A stretch of DNA of 64,000 bases from Flavobacteriaceae bacterium UBA3591 (GTDB lineage Bacteria; Bacteroidota; Bacteroidia; Flavobacteriales; Flavobacteriaceae), in NCBI GenBank assembly GCA_002375695.1, contig DFMO01000006.1:186001-250000 (forward strand). Reading direction: 5' to 3'. A program made the translations under genes and the position numbers. Below are positions 9,368 to 17,208 of the stretch, in pieces; position 1 is the stretch's first letter; the number at the start of each line of letters is the position of its first letter. The notes under the pieces are model-generated. The model was not told the DNA's origin, did no database searches, and saw only the letters and a program-made list of their open reading frames with translations.

Positions 9368-10621
9368 ATGAAAATATTACTTAAATCTGCCACAATCGTC
9401 GATGCTGAAAGTAAGCATCATTTAAAGAAACGCGATATTCTTATTAAAGATGGTAAAATAGATAAAATTGGGGCTAAAATTGAAAAACCCGATAATACCG
9501 AAGAAATCTCGTTAAAGAATCTTCACGTTTCGCAAGGGTGGTTTGATAGTAGTGTGTCTTTTGGCGAACCAGGATTTGAGGAAAGAGAAACAATAAACAA
9601 CGGACTAAAAACCGCGGCATTAAGCGGATTTACAAACGTGGCAGTAAATGCCAACAGTTATCCAGTTACAGATAGTAAAGGGCACGTAAAATTTTTGAAA
9701 TCTAAAGCTGAAGACAATGCAGTAAACGTTTACCCCATTGGAGCATTAACTACAGGCAGCAACGGCGTAGATTTAGCCGAATTGTACGATATGCAATGCG
9801 AAGGAGCCGTTGCTTTTTACGATTATAAAAGCCCCATTGCAAATGCAAACCTTTTAAAAATTGCACTCCAATATGCGCAAAATTTTAATGGCTTAGTTCA
9901 ATCCTTTCCTTTTGAAAAATCTGTTGCTCGCAAAGGGTTGGTAAATGAAGAAATAAACAGCACTAAACTTGGTTTAAAAGGAATTCCGGCACTTTCGGAA
10001 GAACTTCAAATTATTCGCGATTTATATATTCTGGAGTACACCGGTGGAAAACTTCATATTCCAACAATATCTACTAAAAAATCTGTTGAATTAATTAAAA
10101 CAGCAAAGAAAAAAGGATTGAATGTGAGCTGCAGCGTAGCCATATTTAACCTTATGCTAACCGATGACGTTTTAGACCAATTTGATACAAACTATAAGGT
10201 TTTGCCGCCGCTACGCACAAAAACCGACATTAAGGCATTGCTAAACGGACTTAAGGATGGCACTATCGATGGGGTAACAAGTGACCATAATCCAATAGAC
10301 GTTGAAAACAAAAAAATTGAATTTGAGCATGCATTATTTGGAAGCATTGGATTAGAAAGTGTTTTTGGCGCGCTTAATACTTTGGTTGGTGCAGAGGCTT
10401 CGGTTAAAGCATTAACAAACTTAAAAAACGCTTTCGGTATTACTACAAAGCCTATTAAAGAAGGAAACACTGCCGAACTCAGCCTATTTAACCCCGATGA
10501 TGATTGGGTTTTTAGTGAAACGGATATTATTTCAACCTCTAAAAACGCCGCCTTATTAGGGAAAAATTTAAAAGGCAAACCGTACGGAATTTTCGCAAAT
10601 AATCAATTGATACTAAAATAA
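9368..10621 (+). CDS. Dihydroorotase-like protein lacking most metal ligands (probable pseudoenzyme)
   Basis: This 417-residue protein has the amidohydrolase layout of type I dihydroorotase (N-terminal beta-sandwich, barrel from about 55, C-terminal sandwich). The metal site is largely gone. The HxH of strand 1 is S62/S64 (FDSSVSFGEPG), the carbamylated lysine position appears to be a tyrosine near 150, the HIS histidine is T232 (HIPTIST), and the PHH segment reads SVAIFNLML. Only the aspartate D305 of TSDHNPI is kept. By analogy with inactive PyrC homologues that bind aspartate transcarbamoylase, it may be structural. The next gene starts 2 bases after its stop. Confidence 0.88.
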   Translation: MKILLKSATIVDAESKHHLKKRDILIKDGKIDKIGAKIEKPDNTEEISLKNLHVSQGWFDSSVSFGEPGFEERETINNGLKTAALSGFTNVAVNANSYPVTDSKGHVKFLKSKAEDNAVNVYPIGALTTGSNGVDLAELYDMQCEGAVAFYDYKSPIANANLLKIALQYAQNFNGLVQSFPFEKSVARKGLVNEEINSTKLGLKGIPALSEELQIIRDLYILEYTGGKLHIPTISTKKSVELIKTAKKKGLNVSCSVAIFNLMLTDDVLDQFDTNYKVLPPLRTKTDIKALLNGLKDGTIDGVTSDHNPIDVENKKIEFEHALFGSIGLESVFGALNTLVGAEASVKALTNLKNAFGITTKPIKEGNTAELSLFNPDDDWVFSETDIISTSKNAALLGKNLKGKPYGIFANNQLILK

Positions 10622-10623
10622 TT

Positions 10624-10944
10624 ATGAAAAGTGCGCCCCAAGGTAAATCGATTGCTTTAGTAGCATACGCGCCCTTTGTAGGTTTTTTAATCGCTTATTC
10701 TTTAAATCAAGAACACAAACATCCCTTTGCCACCTGGCATATAAAAAATATGTTTGGGCTAACCTTAGGTTTTATAATAGCCATGGTTATTCAATCGCAA
10801 GTTCACATTGTTGCAGGCGATGTTTTATGGTTAATTGTTCTATTGCTATGGATTATTAGTTTTATTTATGCTTTTCTCAATAAAGAAAAGGGCATTCCTC
10901 TTTTAAGCAAAAAATTCCAAGACTGGTTTACTTTTTTAAATTAA
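10624..10944 (+). CDS. Small membrane protein, DUF4870-like (first of a pair)
   Basis: A 106-residue protein with about three hydrophobic helices (12-28, 43-62, 70-90) and a conserved end KKFQDWFTFLN. It resembles DUF4870 / import-component-like membrane proteins, where a polar HIKN or HVRQ sits before helix 2 (here ATWHIKNMFGL). It begins 2 bases after the dihydroorotase-like stop, so it is probably translated from the same message. Its neighbour at 10998 is a paralogue. Function unknown. Confidence 0.75.
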   Translation: MKSAPQGKSIALVAYAPFVGFLIAYSLNQEHKHPFATWHIKNMFGLTLGFIIAMVIQSQVHIVAGDVLWLIVLLLWIISFIYAFLNKEKGIPLLSKKFQDWFTFLN

Positions 10945-10997
10945 TAGATTGGTTATCTTTAGCTTAAATTAAACTAAATCAACTAATCATTTTAATT

Positions 10998-11321
10998 ATG
11001 GAAACAACTTCAAACGATGGTAAAACGGTGGCCATTATTGCCTATATTACTGTAGTGGGCTGGATTATAGCACTTATTATGAACAACAATAACAAAACCC
11101 TTCTTGGTTCTTTCCACGTGCGCCAAGCTTTAGGCATTATAGCCTTGGGTGTTGTAACTATTATTCTTGTTGGTTTCTTAGATGTTTGGATTCTTTCAAC
11201 CCTTGTAAATTTAGCAATATTTGTATTATGGCTTTTAGGGCTTATAAGTGCCGTACAGGGCGAAATGAAACCCGTACCTGTGCTTGGAGAACAATTTCAA
11301 GAATGGTTTAAAGGCATATAA
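10998..11321 (+). CDS. Small membrane protein, DUF4870-like (second of a pair)
   Basis: A 107-residue paralogue of the preceding protein: GKTVAIIAYITVVGWIIAL, then SFHVRQALGI in place of TWHIKNMFGL, and the shared end EQFQEWFKGI. About three membrane helices are visible. A possible -7 box TATCTTTA lies at 10954-10961, so it may also have its own promoter. A long hairpin follows at 11339. The repeat of the C-terminal FQxWF motif in both proteins suggests a shared, unknown role at the inner membrane. Confidence 0.78.
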   Translation: METTSNDGKTVAIIAYITVVGWIIALIMNNNNKTLLGSFHVRQALGIIALGVVTIILVGFLDVWILSTLVNLAIFVLWLLGLISAVQGEMKPVPVLGEQFQEWFKGI

Positions 11322-11338
11322 TTTTAACCATTTTTAAC

Positions 11339-11379
11339 AAGACCTTTTCTCTTGAAAATTTTTCAATAGGAAAGGTCTT
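11339..11379 (+). terminator. Imperfect hairpin terminator after the DUF4870-like pair
   Basis: AAGACCTTT (11339-11347) pairs with AAAGGTCTT (11371-11379) around a 23-base loop that contains a second small AT stem. The run of T after it is broken (CATTATTTTT), so its efficiency is uncertain. Confidence 0.55.
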
Positions 11380-11396
11380 CATTATTTTTACAGCTT

Positions 11397-12056
11397 ATGA
11401 AAAAGCAAACTTTATCCTTAGAACACAATTATAAACCAGCGAGTAATCCGACCGAAAATCCTCCTGTAATTATTATGTTGCACGGCTTTGGGAGCGATGA
11501 AAACGATTTGTTTTCATTTGCAACCGAATTACCCGAAAAATATGCTGTCATTTCGCTAAAAGCCCCCATAAGATTAGAGCCTTATGGCAATGCTTGGTAC
11601 AATATATATTTTGATAATTCGCAAGGAAAATTTAGCGACGACAAACAAGCAATAGCTTCGCGCGAATTAGTCTCAAAATGTATAGATGAAATAATTGAAA
11701 AATATAAGGTAGATAAAAACAATGTAAGCATGTTGGGCTTTAGTCAAGGTACCATTTTAAGCTTTGCTGTTGCCTTAAGTTATCCCGAAAAGGTGAAAAA
11801 CGTTATTGGTTTGAGCGGATATATTAATACTGAAATTTTAAAGAAAAACTACAACCAAAACGATTTTAGCAACTTAAAAATCTACACTTCTCACGGAAGC
11901 GTAGATCAAGTTATACCTGTAGATTGGGCGCGAAAAACAAAGCCGTTTTTAGACAATTTAAACATTGACTGTACTTATTCAGAATTTCCTGTGGGTCACG
12001 GGGTGGCACCACAAAATTTCTTTGAATTAAAAAAATGGCTTGAGGAAAACGCTTAA
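11397..12056 (+). CDS. Alpha/beta-hydrolase, phospholipase/carboxylesterase family
   Basis: A 219-residue cytoplasmic esterase with oxyanion loop MLHGFGSDENDL, nucleophile elbow GFSQG (serine at about 120), acid residue in GSVDQVIP and catalytic histidine in PVGHGVAPQ. This is the layout of the bacterial carboxylesterase / acyl-protein thioesterase-like family. There is no signal peptide. It is convergent with the gene at 12059 with only two bases between the stops and no hairpin between them. The natural substrate is not predictable. Confidence 0.88.
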   Translation: MKKQTLSLEHNYKPASNPTENPPVIIMLHGFGSDENDLFSFATELPEKYAVISLKAPIRLEPYGNAWYNIYFDNSQGKFSDDKQAIASRELVSKCIDEIIEKYKVDKNNVSMLGFSQGTILSFAVALSYPEKVKNVIGLSGYINTEILKKNYNQNDFSNLKIYTSHGSVDQVIPVDWARKTKPFLDNLNIDCTYSEFPVGHGVAPQNFFELKKWLEENA

Positions 12057-12058
12057 AA

Positions 12059-12553
12059 TTATTGCGGATAAATAAATGAACCTAACGTGGTTAGCTCTAG
12101 ATCATTGTTTTCGTTAAACGTATAAGAAAGAATCATTTCACCCCAGTATTTCCCGTCGGTAAAGTCGGCCAAAATCCATTTGTGATTTAAAAACTTCAAT
12201 TTATTAATTTTCATATTACCATTCATACCGTCAAACGGCACTAAAGGATTGTTACCTTTTTGTAAATTAAAATCCATTATTTGGTCTGCCACATTAGCTT
12301 CAACATTGGCGGCTTCATACCCAAGGTTTTCAAAATAGGTCATGGCATTATCATTTCCTTGTAGGGTAAAATAGTTGAGGTTGGACACGCTATTTTGTAA
12401 ACTTTTAATTGAATCTTCGCCTTTTTTCACTTTTGCTTCAAGTAGTTCTATTCTATTTTCTTGAGATTCGAAGATTTTTTTTTCATTCATATATTGATAA
12501 ATGATAAATAGCACCGCCATTAAAAATAGGTATGTAAAAATTTTATTATTCAT
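12059..12553 (-). CDS. Membrane-anchored coiled-coil protein of unknown function
   Basis: A 164-residue protein with an N-terminal membrane helix (about 5-22), a predicted coiled coil (about 28-60; ENRIELLEAKVKKGEDSI) and a C-terminal globular part with a run of short strands (KWILADFTDGKYWGEM, LELTTLGSF). Its start lies 2 bases after the stop of the PhnP-like hydrolase gene upstream, so they form a two-gene operon. I do not recognise a domain; its conserved pairing with the hydrolase is only inferred from this spacing. Confidence 0.72.
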   Translation of the reverse strand: MNNKIFTYLFLMAVLFIIYQYMNEKKIFESQENRIELLEAKVKKGEDSIKSLQNSVSNLNYFTLQGNDNAMTYFENLGYEAANVEANVADQIMDFNLQKGNNPLVPFDGMNGNMKINKLKFLNHKWILADFTDGKYWGEMILSYTFNENNDLELTTLGSFIYPQ

Positions 12554-12555
12554 AG

Positions 12556-13335
12556 TTAAATGGAAATTGTAAGTGTATCGTAAGCTAAGTGAACATTTTG
12601 GGGTAGTTTTTTTTCTACCTCGTCGTGAAAGCCCATTAAATGGCTAATATGAGTTAAATATGCTTTTTGAGGTTGTACTTTTTCAATAAAGCTTAAGGCT
12701 TCCGAAAGGTTAAAATGCGAATAGTGAGGCTCTTCCCTAAGGGCGTTTACAACTACAACTTTGGCGCCTTTTATTTTTTCAATTTCTTCTTCGGCAATTG
12801 TTTTTACATCGGTTAAATAAACAAAGTCATCTACCCTAAAACCCAACACTGGTAGCGTGTCGTGATAGGCCTCAATTACTGTCACTTTTTTTCCGCCAAT
12901 AGTAAATGTATCGTCTTTTGTAATCTCAATTTCTTCAACACTTGGCGCACCTGGGTATTTATTTTCGGTTTCAAAAATATAGGCAAAACGGTCGTAAAGC
13001 GAATTAAAAACGCGTTTGTGAGCATAAAATGGCAAAGGTCGCTGTTGCATAAAATTAAACGGTCTTATATCATCAAGCCCAGCCGTGTGGTCGCTATGCT
13101 CGTGGGTTAGTAAAATACCGTCTAATTGCGTTACCTGCGCTCGTAACAATTGTTGTCTAAAATCGGGGCCACAATCAATTACATAAGAGTTATTTTCCCA
13201 TTGCAGTAAAACCGAAACGCGTAATCTTTTATCTTTAAAATTTTCACTTTTACATACGGGATGCGTACTGCCTATTACTGGGATGCCTTGAGATGTGCCG
13301 GTACCGAGAAATGTAACTTTTAATGCTGAATTCAT
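12556..13335 (-). CDS. Metallo-beta-lactamase-fold hydrolase, PhnP-like
   Basis: A 259-residue protein with GTGTSQGIP near the N-terminus and the metal motif THEHSDH (H78, H80, D82, H83), then a second metal set in DFVYLTDV and HYSHFNL...HISHLMGFH. GTSQGIP plus the early Cys (HPVCKS) is typical of the PhnP / phosphodiesterase branch of the MBL fold. It probably cleaves cyclic phosphodiesters, but no phn genes are present and the substrate is open. It heads a two-gene operon on the minus strand. Confidence 0.88.
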   Translation of the reverse strand: MNSALKVTFLGTGTSQGIPVIGSTHPVCKSENFKDKRLRVSVLLQWENNSYVIDCGPDFRQQLLRAQVTQLDGILLTHEHSDHTAGLDDIRPFNFMQQRPLPFYAHKRVFNSLYDRFAYIFETENKYPGAPSVEEIEITKDDTFTIGGKKVTVIEAYHDTLPVLGFRVDDFVYLTDVKTIAEEEIEKIKGAKVVVVNALREEPHYSHFNLSEALSFIEKVQPQKAYLTHISHLMGFHDEVEKKLPQNVHLAYDTLTISI

Positions 13336-13451
13336 TTGCCTAAAATAATTGTTTTTTGGTAGAAAAACATACTGAATGTACTACCGATTTGGGGTGATAT
13401 TTTAGGAAGAAAAATCTCGTAATCATTGTCGCAAAAATAATGGTATTTTTT

Positions 13452-13480
13452 TTGATTACCTATTGTATTTGCTACCTTTG
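13452..13480 (+). promoter_or_regulatory. Bacteroidota promoter for the 484-residue orphan gene
   Basis: TTG at 13452-13454, an 18-base spacer and TACCTTTG at 13473-13480 fit the Bacteroidota TTG / TAnnTTTG promoter. The start codon at 13504 is 23 bases further on. Confidence 0.75.
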
Positions 13481-13503
13481 TTTAATAAATATAAAATGCC
13501 GCT

Positions 13504-14958
13504 ATGCCAGAAACCATCATTGGAGACAAGGAGTTTCAAAACATTCCTTCTATAAAAAGTAAGGCTTTAAGAATAAACCTGAACGAAAATATTTACGGTA
13601 CGTTTGCCGAAATAGGTGCAGGTCAAGAAACAGTACGCAATTTTTTTAGGGCTGGCGGTGCCTCTGGTACTATTGCCAAAACCATGTCTGCTTATGATAA
13701 AGACTTTAGCGATGCAATTTATGGCGTTGAAGAAGACGGTAGATATGTAACCGAATCGCGTTTGCACAAAATGCTTTCTCACGAGTTTAACCTTATTGAA
13801 GAAAGAATAGACCGTAAAAAACACCCAAATAGATTATTTTTCTCTTATGCAAATACGGTAGCTACCATCGATTTTGCTAAAAAATACAAAGGCCATGGCT
13901 GGTTGGGTATTCGTTTTCAAATTGATCCTAAAGAGCCTTATAACGAAATCACGCTACACATTCGCTTTCATGAAAACGATGCACAACTGCAACAAATAAC
14001 ATTAGGTACCCTTGGTGTAAACCTAATATATGGTGCTTATTATAAATATGATGAACCCAACAAATTGTTGCGCTATTTGTACGACCACATTGATAAAGAC
14101 AAAATAGAGATAGACACAATTAACTTTTCGGGGCCGCGATTTGAAAATGTAGATAATCGCTTAATGAGTTTGCAACTTATTAAAAACGGAATGACCGATG
14201 CGGTTATGTTTGACCCTAAAGGATATAATATACTTCCGGCAAGAATTCTGTATAAAAAGAATATACTAGCGCTTCGCGGAAGTTTTAGACCTGTTACCAA
14301 GGTTAATATCGATATGTTTGAACGTTCTTATGAAATGTTCTTAAAAGAAAACCGCGTTGAAGAGAGCCGAACCGAAGTTATTTTTGAAATTACCCTGTCA
14401 AATCTACGTGCCGAAGGCGAAATTGATGAAGAAGATTTTATGGATAGAGCCAAATTACTGGGGTCTTTGGGGCATACAGTAATGATTTCAAATTTTCAGG
14501 AGTATTACAAACTTGTTGAGTATTTTTCTCGTTACACCAAAATGCGCGTTGGTTTAGCGATGGGTGTAAATAATCTAGTTGATATTTTCGACGAGAAATA
14601 TTATCGTCACTTAAGTGGTGGAATTTTAGAAGCGTTTGGGAAATTATTTTTTAAAGACCTAAAAGTTTACCTATACCCAATGAAAGACCCCAAAACGGGC
14701 GAATATACCACTAGTGAAAACTTAAAGGTGCATCCACGTATGAAAGAATTGTATAAATTCTTCAAATACAACGGTAAGGTAGTAGACATTACAGATTACA
14801 ACCCAGATAATATGGAAATCTTTTCACGCGAGGTTTTAGCGATGATAGAAAACCAAAAAGAAGGGTGGGAAGAAATGTTACCACCCGGTGTTGCTGAAAT
14901 AATTAAAGAAAAAAAGCTTTTTAACTGTAAAGAATCTACCGAAGAAATTGAAAGCTAA
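13504..14958 (+). CDS. Conserved cytosolic protein of unknown function (484 residues), often misnamed nicotinate-nucleotide adenylyltransferase
   Basis: A 484-residue soluble protein that appears highly conserved among Bacteroidota in my memory, with motifs YGTFAEIGAGQETVRNFFRAGG, GASGTIAKTMSAYDK, RHLSGGILEAFGK and a closing LPPGVAEIIKEKKLFNC. Homologues are sometimes annotated as nicotinate-nucleotide adenylyltransferase, but I see no HIGH-type (H/T)xGH nucleotidyl transferase motif, so that name is not supported here. It has its own promoter and stands alone. Its stop codon overlaps that of bcp on the other strand by three bases (14955-14958). Confidence 0.85.
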   Translation: MPETIIGDKEFQNIPSIKSKALRINLNENIYGTFAEIGAGQETVRNFFRAGGASGTIAKTMSAYDKDFSDAIYGVEEDGRYVTESRLHKMLSHEFNLIEERIDRKKHPNRLFFSYANTVATIDFAKKYKGHGWLGIRFQIDPKEPYNEITLHIRFHENDAQLQQITLGTLGVNLIYGAYYKYDEPNKLLRYLYDHIDKDKIEIDTINFSGPRFENVDNRLMSLQLIKNGMTDAVMFDPKGYNILPARILYKKNILALRGSFRPVTKVNIDMFERSYEMFLKENRVEESRTEVIFEITLSNLRAEGEIDEEDFMDRAKLLGSLGHTVMISNFQEYYKLVEYFSRYTKMRVGLAMGVNNLVDIFDEKYYRHLSGGILEAFGKLFFKDLKVYLYPMKDPKTGEYTTSENLKVHPRMKELYKFFKYNGKVVDITDYNPDNMEIFSREVLAMIENQKEGWEEMLPPGVAEIIKEKKLFNCKESTEEIES

Positions 14959-15410
14959 ACGGCTAAAATTTGAGCCGCGTGGTCTTTTGTTTTTACTTTC
15001 TCAATTACGCTTGTAATTGTTCCGGTTTCGTCCATGATAAAAGTTTTACGGTGAATTCCTTCGTATTCTTTTCCCATAAATTTTTTGGGGCCCCAAACTC
15101 CAAAACCGTTAATTACCTCTTTATCCTCATCGGCTAATAAAGGAAAAGGGAAATCATATTTTTCTTTAAAGTTTTTTTGACGTCTTTCGCTATCGGCGCT
15201 AACACCTAAAAGCTCAAAGCCTTCGTTTTGCAATTCCTCATAATTATCGCGTAGGTTACAAGCTTCGGCGGTACAACCTGGTGTACTGGCTTTTGGGTAA
15301 AAGAAAACAATCCATTTTTTTCCTTTATAATCATTAGATGAAACCGTATTTCCGTCTTGATCTTTTACTTTAAAATCTGGTGCCTTATCTCCTACTTGTA
15401 ATGTTTTCAT
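14955..15410 (-). CDS. bcp: Thioredoxin-dependent peroxiredoxin, Bcp/PrxQ type
   Basis: The start is set at the internal ATG (MKTLQVGDKAPDF), which gives the usual Bcp length of 151 residues; the longer frame from 15452 would add 14 unlikely residues and run into nth. The peroxidatic motif is STPGCTAEACNLRD, with the resolving cysteine five residues after the peroxidatic one, as in atypical 2-Cys PrxQ. It reduces H2O2 and organic peroxides at the expense of thioredoxin. It is divergent from nth across only 30 bases. Confidence 0.93.
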   Translation of the reverse strand: MKTLQVGDKAPDFKVKDQDGNTVSSNDYKGKKWIVFFYPKASTPGCTAEACNLRDNYEELQNEGFELLGVSADSERRQKNFKEKYDFPFPLLADEDKEVINGFGVWGPKKFMGKEYEGIHRKTFIMDETGTITSVIEKVKTKDHAAQILAV

Positions 15411-15424
15411 TATATCTATTTTTG
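15396..15424 (+). promoter_or_regulatory. Promoter for nth overlapping the bcp start
   Basis: TTG at 15396-15398, an 18-base spacer and TATTTTTG at 15417-15424 match the Bacteroidota consensus. The -33 part lies inside the bcp coding region (which begins at 15410 on the minus strand), so bcp and nth transcription starts must be crowded together. Confidence 0.7.
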
Positions 15425-15440
15425 CATAAAAATACTCAAA

Positions 15441-16103
15441 ATGACCAAGCAAGAAAAAATAACCTTTGTTATTGAAACGTTAAATAAACTCTATCCACAA
15501 ATTCCCATACCTTTAGACCATAAAGACCCCTACACCCTACTAATTGCCGTATTACTTTCGGCACAAAGTACAGATGTTCGCGTAAACCAAATTACTCCAT
15601 TATTGTTTGAAGTTGCCGACAATCCGTATGATATGGTAAGGTTATCGGTAGACGAAATACGAAAAATAATTAAACCTGTGGGGCTCTCGCCAATGAAAGC
15701 GAAAGGTATCTACGGACTTTCAAAAATATTGATTGAGAAGTACAACGGTCAAGTTCCTGCAAGTTTTGAAGCTTTAGAATCTTTTCCTGCGGTAGGACAT
15801 AAAACAGCCAGTGTAGTAATGAGTCAGGCGTTCAATATTCCTGCATTTCCGGTAGATACCCACATCCATAGATTAATGTACCGCTGGGGTTTATCCAACG
15901 GTAAAAACGTGGTACAAACCGAGAAGGATGCAAAGCGACTCTTCCCTAAAGATTTATGGAATAAGCTTCATTTACAAATGATTTGGTATGGAAGAGAATA
16001 CTCACCTGCCCGAGGATGGAATTTAGATAAGGATGTTATTACTAAAACTATTGGCAGAAAAACTGTAATTAAGGAGTATTTAAAGAAAAAGAGTAGACGT
16101 TAA
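15441..16103 (+). CDS. nth: Endonuclease III family DNA glycosylase/AP lyase without the iron-sulfur cluster
   Basis: A 220-residue HhH-GPD enzyme with SAQSTDVRVN (about 40-49), the helix-hairpin-helix ESFPAVGHKTASVV, catalytic lysine K121 and catalytic aspartate D139 (PVDTHIHRL). Both match E. coli K120 and D138, so it should remove oxidised pyrimidines and cut abasic sites. The protein has no cysteine at all: the C-terminal segment that normally carries the four [4Fe-4S] cysteines is replaced by GREYSPARGWNLDKDV and a basic tail. It is otherwise full length, and the end is not a frameshift artefact because no Cys-rich frame follows. Confidence 0.92.
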   Translation: MTKQEKITFVIETLNKLYPQIPIPLDHKDPYTLLIAVLLSAQSTDVRVNQITPLLFEVADNPYDMVRLSVDEIRKIIKPVGLSPMKAKGIYGLSKILIEKYNGQVPASFEALESFPAVGHKTASVVMSQAFNIPAFPVDTHIHRLMYRWGLSNGKNVVQTEKDAKRLFPKDLWNKLHLQMIWYGREYSPARGWNLDKDVITKTIGRKTVIKEYLKKKSRR

Positions 16104-16122
16104 TATTTCAGGAAAAAGCATA

Positions 16123-16154
16123 AAAAACCCCGAACAGCTACAATCGGGGTTTTT
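16123..16154 (+). terminator. Intrinsic terminator of nth
   Basis: An 11-base stem AAAAACCCCGA (16123-16133) with TCGGGGTTTTT (16144-16154) gives a strong rho-independent terminator that reads well in both directions, lying between nth and the minus-strand genes. Confidence 0.88.
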
Positions 16155-16161
16155 CCAAAGT

Positions 16162-16314
16162 TTAGTTTAGAAGCGCTTCAAACTTCATTTTATGGTAATC
16201 TATAACACTTAAAGCCATCGAATAATCCAGAAGAAATTTTATCGTTTCCTCCTTCGGAACAAGTTGATTATTCACGCCGTCCACACGTGATGGTTCTGAG
16301 TACATTTTTTGCAT
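16162..16314 (-). CDS. 50-residue protein downstream of the ECF sigma factor
   Basis: A 50-residue reading frame (ATG at 16314-16312 on the minus strand, TAA at 16164-16162) encodes MQKMYSEPSRVDGVNNQL followed by EETIKFLLDYSMALSVID and MKFEALLN. I recall a similar small conserved protein in other Flavobacteriaceae at this locus. It is rich in helix-forming residues and has no membrane segment. It lies 56 bases after the sigma factor stop in the same direction, so it may be co-transcribed and could regulate or be controlled by it. No function is known to me. Confidence 0.75.
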   Translation of the reverse strand: MQKMYSEPSRVDGVNNQLVPKEETIKFLLDYSMALSVIDYHKMKFEALLN

Positions 16315-16370
16315 AGATTATTATTTAGAGGTTTATTTCCAAATAACGCACAAAAAATTAATTTATTGTA

Positions 16371-16955
16371 TTAATTAGTTAATATAATATTGTGTTTATC
16401 AATTACTTTACGCAAATTTATAAGGGCGTAACGCATTCGACCAAGGGCGGTGTTAATACTAACTCCCGTTTGCTCACTTATTTCTTTAAAACTCATATCC
16501 TTATAAATACGCATAACCAAAACTTCTTTTTGGTCTTCGGGCAATTCTTCAATTAATCTGCGAACATCATTTTCTACTTGCCCTTTTATAATTTGTTTTT
16601 CTGCGTTTAAAGCACCATCGCTTAACACCGAAAAAATATTAAAGTCGTTATTGTTCTCAAATTTTGGCATACGGTTATTCTTTCTAAAATAATCGATTAC
16701 CAAATTATGAGCAATTCTCATAACCCAAGGTAAAAACTTACCTTCTTCGTTATAAGCACCTTTTTTTAAAGTTTTAATAACCTTAATAAAAGTGTCCTGA
16801 AAAATATCTTCAGCGACATCTCTATCAAATACTTTAGAGTAAATAAAACTGTAAATTCGTTGCTTGTGTCGAGTAATTAAATCGCAAAGTGCAGATTCAT
16901 TGCCGTTCATATACGCGTTTACCAAAAACGCATCAGAGCTTGTGTGTTGCTTCAT
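16371..16955 (-). CDS. ECF-type RNA polymerase sigma factor
   Basis: A 194-residue sigma-70 factor with region 2 (DVAEDIFQDTFIKVIKTL, then WVMRIAHNLVIDYFRKNNR) and region 4 (MRIYKDMSFKEISEQTGVSINTALGRMRYALINLRK). Its length and lack of regions 1 and 3 place it in the ECF group. No FecR-type anti-sigma gene is adjacent; the only neighbour downstream is the 50-residue protein. The start at 16955 gives MKQHTSSDAFLVNAY, a usual opening for this group. It is separated from uvrA by a 253-base divergent region. Confidence 0.92.
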   Translation of the reverse strand: MKQHTSSDAFLVNAYMNGNESALCDLITRHKQRIYSFIYSKVFDRDVAEDIFQDTFIKVIKTLKKGAYNEEGKFLPWVMRIAHNLVIDYFRKNNRMPKFENNNDFNIFSVLSDGALNAEKQIIKGQVENDVRRLIEELPEDQKEVLVMRIYKDMSFKEISEQTGVSINTALGRMRYALINLRKVIDKHNIILTN

Positions 16956-17156
16956 ATCAATACCTTTATTAAAAAATAAACAACTATGGATTTGGTTGCT
17001 TAGTAAAAATGTTTATTAATTAAAAGTAATGATGTGCTATAGGCAATAATTTTTTTAAATGACGTTAAGAGCCGTAAATATAATAACAATCAAGTCACAA
17101 TTGCAAAGAAAAGGTTAAAATTTTCACTAAAAATAAATAATATCCGCAAATGTGCG

Positions 17157-17182
17157 TTGCTGATTCTCTTATAGTATCTTTG
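17157..17182 (+). promoter_or_regulatory. Candidate uvrA promoter
   Basis: TATCTTTG at 17175-17182 is a perfect -7 element. A TTG at 17157-17159 is only 15 bases upstream, shorter than usual, so the -33 element is uncertain. Confidence 0.5.
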
Positions 17183-17208
17183 CAAATAGCTATAAAAAAG
17201 AACGAAAA

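Noticed and set aside
10192..10578. A 128-codon antisense frame in the dihydroorotase-like gene
   Set aside because: It is a shadow of the true gene with no start signal or recognisable domain.
15441..16160. A frameshift hiding the iron-sulfur domain of endonuclease III
   Set aside because: The sequence after the stop holds a terminator and has no cysteine-rich reading in any plus-strand frame.
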